A DNA stretch of 64,000 nucleotides from Apostichopus japonicus (taxonomy: Eukaryota > Echinodermata > Holothuroidea > Aspidochirotida > Stichopodidae). Where the stretch lies: contig NC_092578.1 of assembly GCF_037975245.1 (NCBI RefSeq), forward strand, positions 16,913,821 to 16,977,820. Reading direction: 5' to 3'. A program made the translations under genes and the position numbers. Positions 62,423 to 64,000 of this stretch are shown in pieces. The notes beneath the pieces are model-generated. The model did no database searches. It saw only the letters and a list, made by a program, of their open reading frames with translations, and was not told the origin of the DNA. The stretch's first letter is position 1. The number at the start of each line of letters is the position of its first letter.

Positions 62423-62760
62423 CAAGGGCGTAGGAACGGGGGGGGGGGGGCTGGGGGGCGTCAGCCCCCCTGTGAAAAATATGGGGGGGGCGGAAGTATC
62501 ATTCCGCCCCCCGCTCCGCAAGTCAGAAAACCCCCTTTTCATTTCCAAATGAGAAAAAAATCTCATTCGGAGCACCAAATTGCATTTAAGGTCAGGTGAA
62601 AATGCAAAATTCTTTACAAAATGGAGTGGGAGTGGAAGTGTGCTATATTGCACCAAATTGCATCTGAGGCCACCTGGAAATGCAAAAAAAAATAGACCCC
62701 TCCCCCAGGCCGGCCATCAGTCTTCAGCCCCCCACTCAAAAGTACCTTCCTACGCAACTG
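62423..62760 (+). mobile_element. hAT-type MITE, family A, copy 3
   Basis: Starts CAAGGGCGTAGGAACG and ends with the complement of CAGTTGCGTAGGAAGG. The exact 8-bp duplication CTTTCATG lies at 62415-62422 and 62761-62768. 338 bp; shorter than copies 1 and 2 because the C/G-rich segment before CAGGCCGGCCATCAG is partly missing. Confidence 0.93.
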
Positions 62761-62768
62761 CTTTCATG

Positions 62769-63685
62769 GATTATTCATGCACTAGATATTTTGACCATCG
62801 TATGCAATAAACATTTGTTTTTTAGACTCACACTACTACATCCAGACGGCGGACCGCTTCAATATAAAACGACTATATGATTAATCCGAACAGGCGGTGC
62901 ACATACAGATCGTATAACGTAGATTTACTTTTGTACAAACAAGAATTTTCCAGGAAGTTAGCTGGTTTTTTCACAACCATAGAGGCTTCCTGAAACTACA
63001 TTGAATAAAGAGTGATTGTTTACAACAGACGGCTCATCGAAACCAAGTATTGTCCTATTTCAGGAAGGCAGAGGCATAGGACGGTTCCATGATATATGGT
63101 TATACAAACGACAGACAATTAAATAAACAACATATACAAAAAATACAGTGCATGCTAAAAAATTGCAAATAGGTCTCTATAGGAGACCACGTATACACAT
63201 GCATATAATTTCAAAGATGGAAGAGGCGGTGAGGTGGGATTGATGTGGGGTGGGGTGGGGGTGGGTCGGGACATGGGAAAAACTAAAATTTCTCCCCACT
63301 GAATTTGTAGGGGCATGATTATATATGGTATTGAGAAGAACATTACGTTACTATGCGGTTCTATGCTGGGAGTGCTTAGGATACTGTATACCACTTTTTT
63401 TATTGTTTAAACAGGAGTTTGTGGAATGCCTTGTGAAATACTGCTTCTTAAACATAAAATATAACATGATATATTCTCCTTCATCAGCCCCCCCCCCCAC
63501 CAAACCAACTCCACCCCTCATCAGCTGTCGGTAATCAACAAACTATATCTAAGTTGGAATATAAGGCTATCGCACAGAATAACGTTGACTAAGATGCCTT
63601 CTCGCTATCGCCTGCTATTTCTGGAAGTTCATTGTTAGACCAAACTGATTCGACATATAATTTTTTTACTTAATTACTTACTTAC
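62769..63685. other. No supported gene; possible intron of the right-edge gene
   Basis: Downstream (minus strand) of the donor at 63685. I found no further exon compatible with phase 1. G-rich patch at 63222-63270, poly-C at 63488-63497. Confidence 0.4.
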
Positions 63686-63955
63686 CAAGAACAACAAGAC
63701 CAATGGCGTGAATCGCTCCCGTATTTATAAAATCCAAACGTGGACGTTGTCCTAAGCCAAAAATGAGAACACTCGACCAAAGAAACAAAACTTTTCGAAA
63801 TATCAAAAAATTGTATCCGGATCCCGTCAAAGAATGTCAACCCGATTCCTTACCGTTCATCAACACATCGGGCAAGTACCCATCATCACGCAACTGTCCA
63901 ACCGTGACGAGAACTTTGCATCCTCCGCTTGGATGCGAACCATTCATTAAAATTC
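63686..63955 (-). CDS. Two exons of an unidentified gene entering from the right edge
   Basis: Minus strand. Exon 1, 63955-63854 (102 bp), follows TGACAG and ends at G|GTAAGG; it encodes ILMNGSHPSGGCKVLVTVGQ then LRDDGYLPDVLMN. Exon 2, 63751-63686 (66 bp), follows a pyrimidine-rich tract ending TTTTTGGCTTAG and ends at G|GTAAGTAAG; it encodes QRPRLDFINTGAIHAIGLVV then L. All three observable junctions are phase 1 and the join restores a Gly codon (G+GA). The pattern of strands, CKVLVTV ... DVLMNG ... IHAIGLVVL, loosely recalls the ILEI/FAM3-type domain core (RGINVVVLN), but I am not confident of the family. The acceptor of exon 1 has a purine-rich tract and is weaker. Upstream exons lie beyond the window. 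Confidence 0.55.
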
Positions 63956-64000
63956 CTGTCACTATTATTTTTTTCTCTTTCTCTCACCCCCTTATAATAT

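Noticed and set aside
60740-62880. Pro-rich frames with PPPP and FHFQMRKKSH segments on both strands
   Set aside because: They recur because family A MITE copies recur; MITE sequence, not genes.

Overview
This is AT-rich animal nuclear DNA with very few genes. The signs are one intronless class A GPCR gene, exon-like open frames bounded by GT/AG splice sites, tRNA-derived SINEs with A and B boxes, decayed non-LTR retrotransposon pieces, many hAT-type MITEs with 8-bp target duplications, and abundant (TA)n, tri- and tetranucleotide arrays. There are no bacterial features. The repeat style (a metazoan SINE central-domain motif, G-tract-rich hAT MITEs) and the GPCR suggest a marine invertebrate deuterostome. 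An echinoderm such as a sea cucumber is my best guess, but that is inference.

Layout. 1-11 kb is almost empty intergenic or intronic DNA with small minisatellites. 11-17 kb is repeat-dense: a 568-bp (CCCT)n array, a SINE, a 141-bp duplication, TA arrays, and a TAC array split by a hAT MITE. 19-24 kb holds a hAT MITE with a second, long-TIR element nested inside it, plus two further MITE remnants. 24-30 kb is mostly unremarkable. 30.9-32.5 kb (minus strand) is the only complete protein gene, a 552-residue rhodopsin-like receptor with an NRY motif, a huge acidic third intracellular loop and NPxxY. 33-36 kb has a dispersed GAGTAC-rich repeat and a 22-bp minisatellite hit by another hAT MITE. 37-50 kb carries more SINEs, two clear LINE reverse-transcriptase relics plus one weak candidate, a 28-bp minisatellite and a second copy of the 19.9-kb MITE. 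At 52.6 kb there is an Ig-domain-like exon candidate on the minus strand. 60.9-62.8 kb has two more copies of the 15.7-kb MITE and a 49-bp-arm perfect-style hairpin. At the right edge (63.69-63.96 kb, minus strand) two phase-compatible exons of an unidentified gene enter the window.

There is no operon-like cooperation between genes. The coherent story is transposition: at least four MITE groups can be defined by termini, target duplications and, in one case, by an empty-site paralog inside the same window. The strongest non-gene signals are that nested element with a 6-bp target duplication, the 62.3-kb hairpin, and 15 exact copies of the palindrome TGACGTCA, far above chance. I did not find a clearly new multi-gene system.
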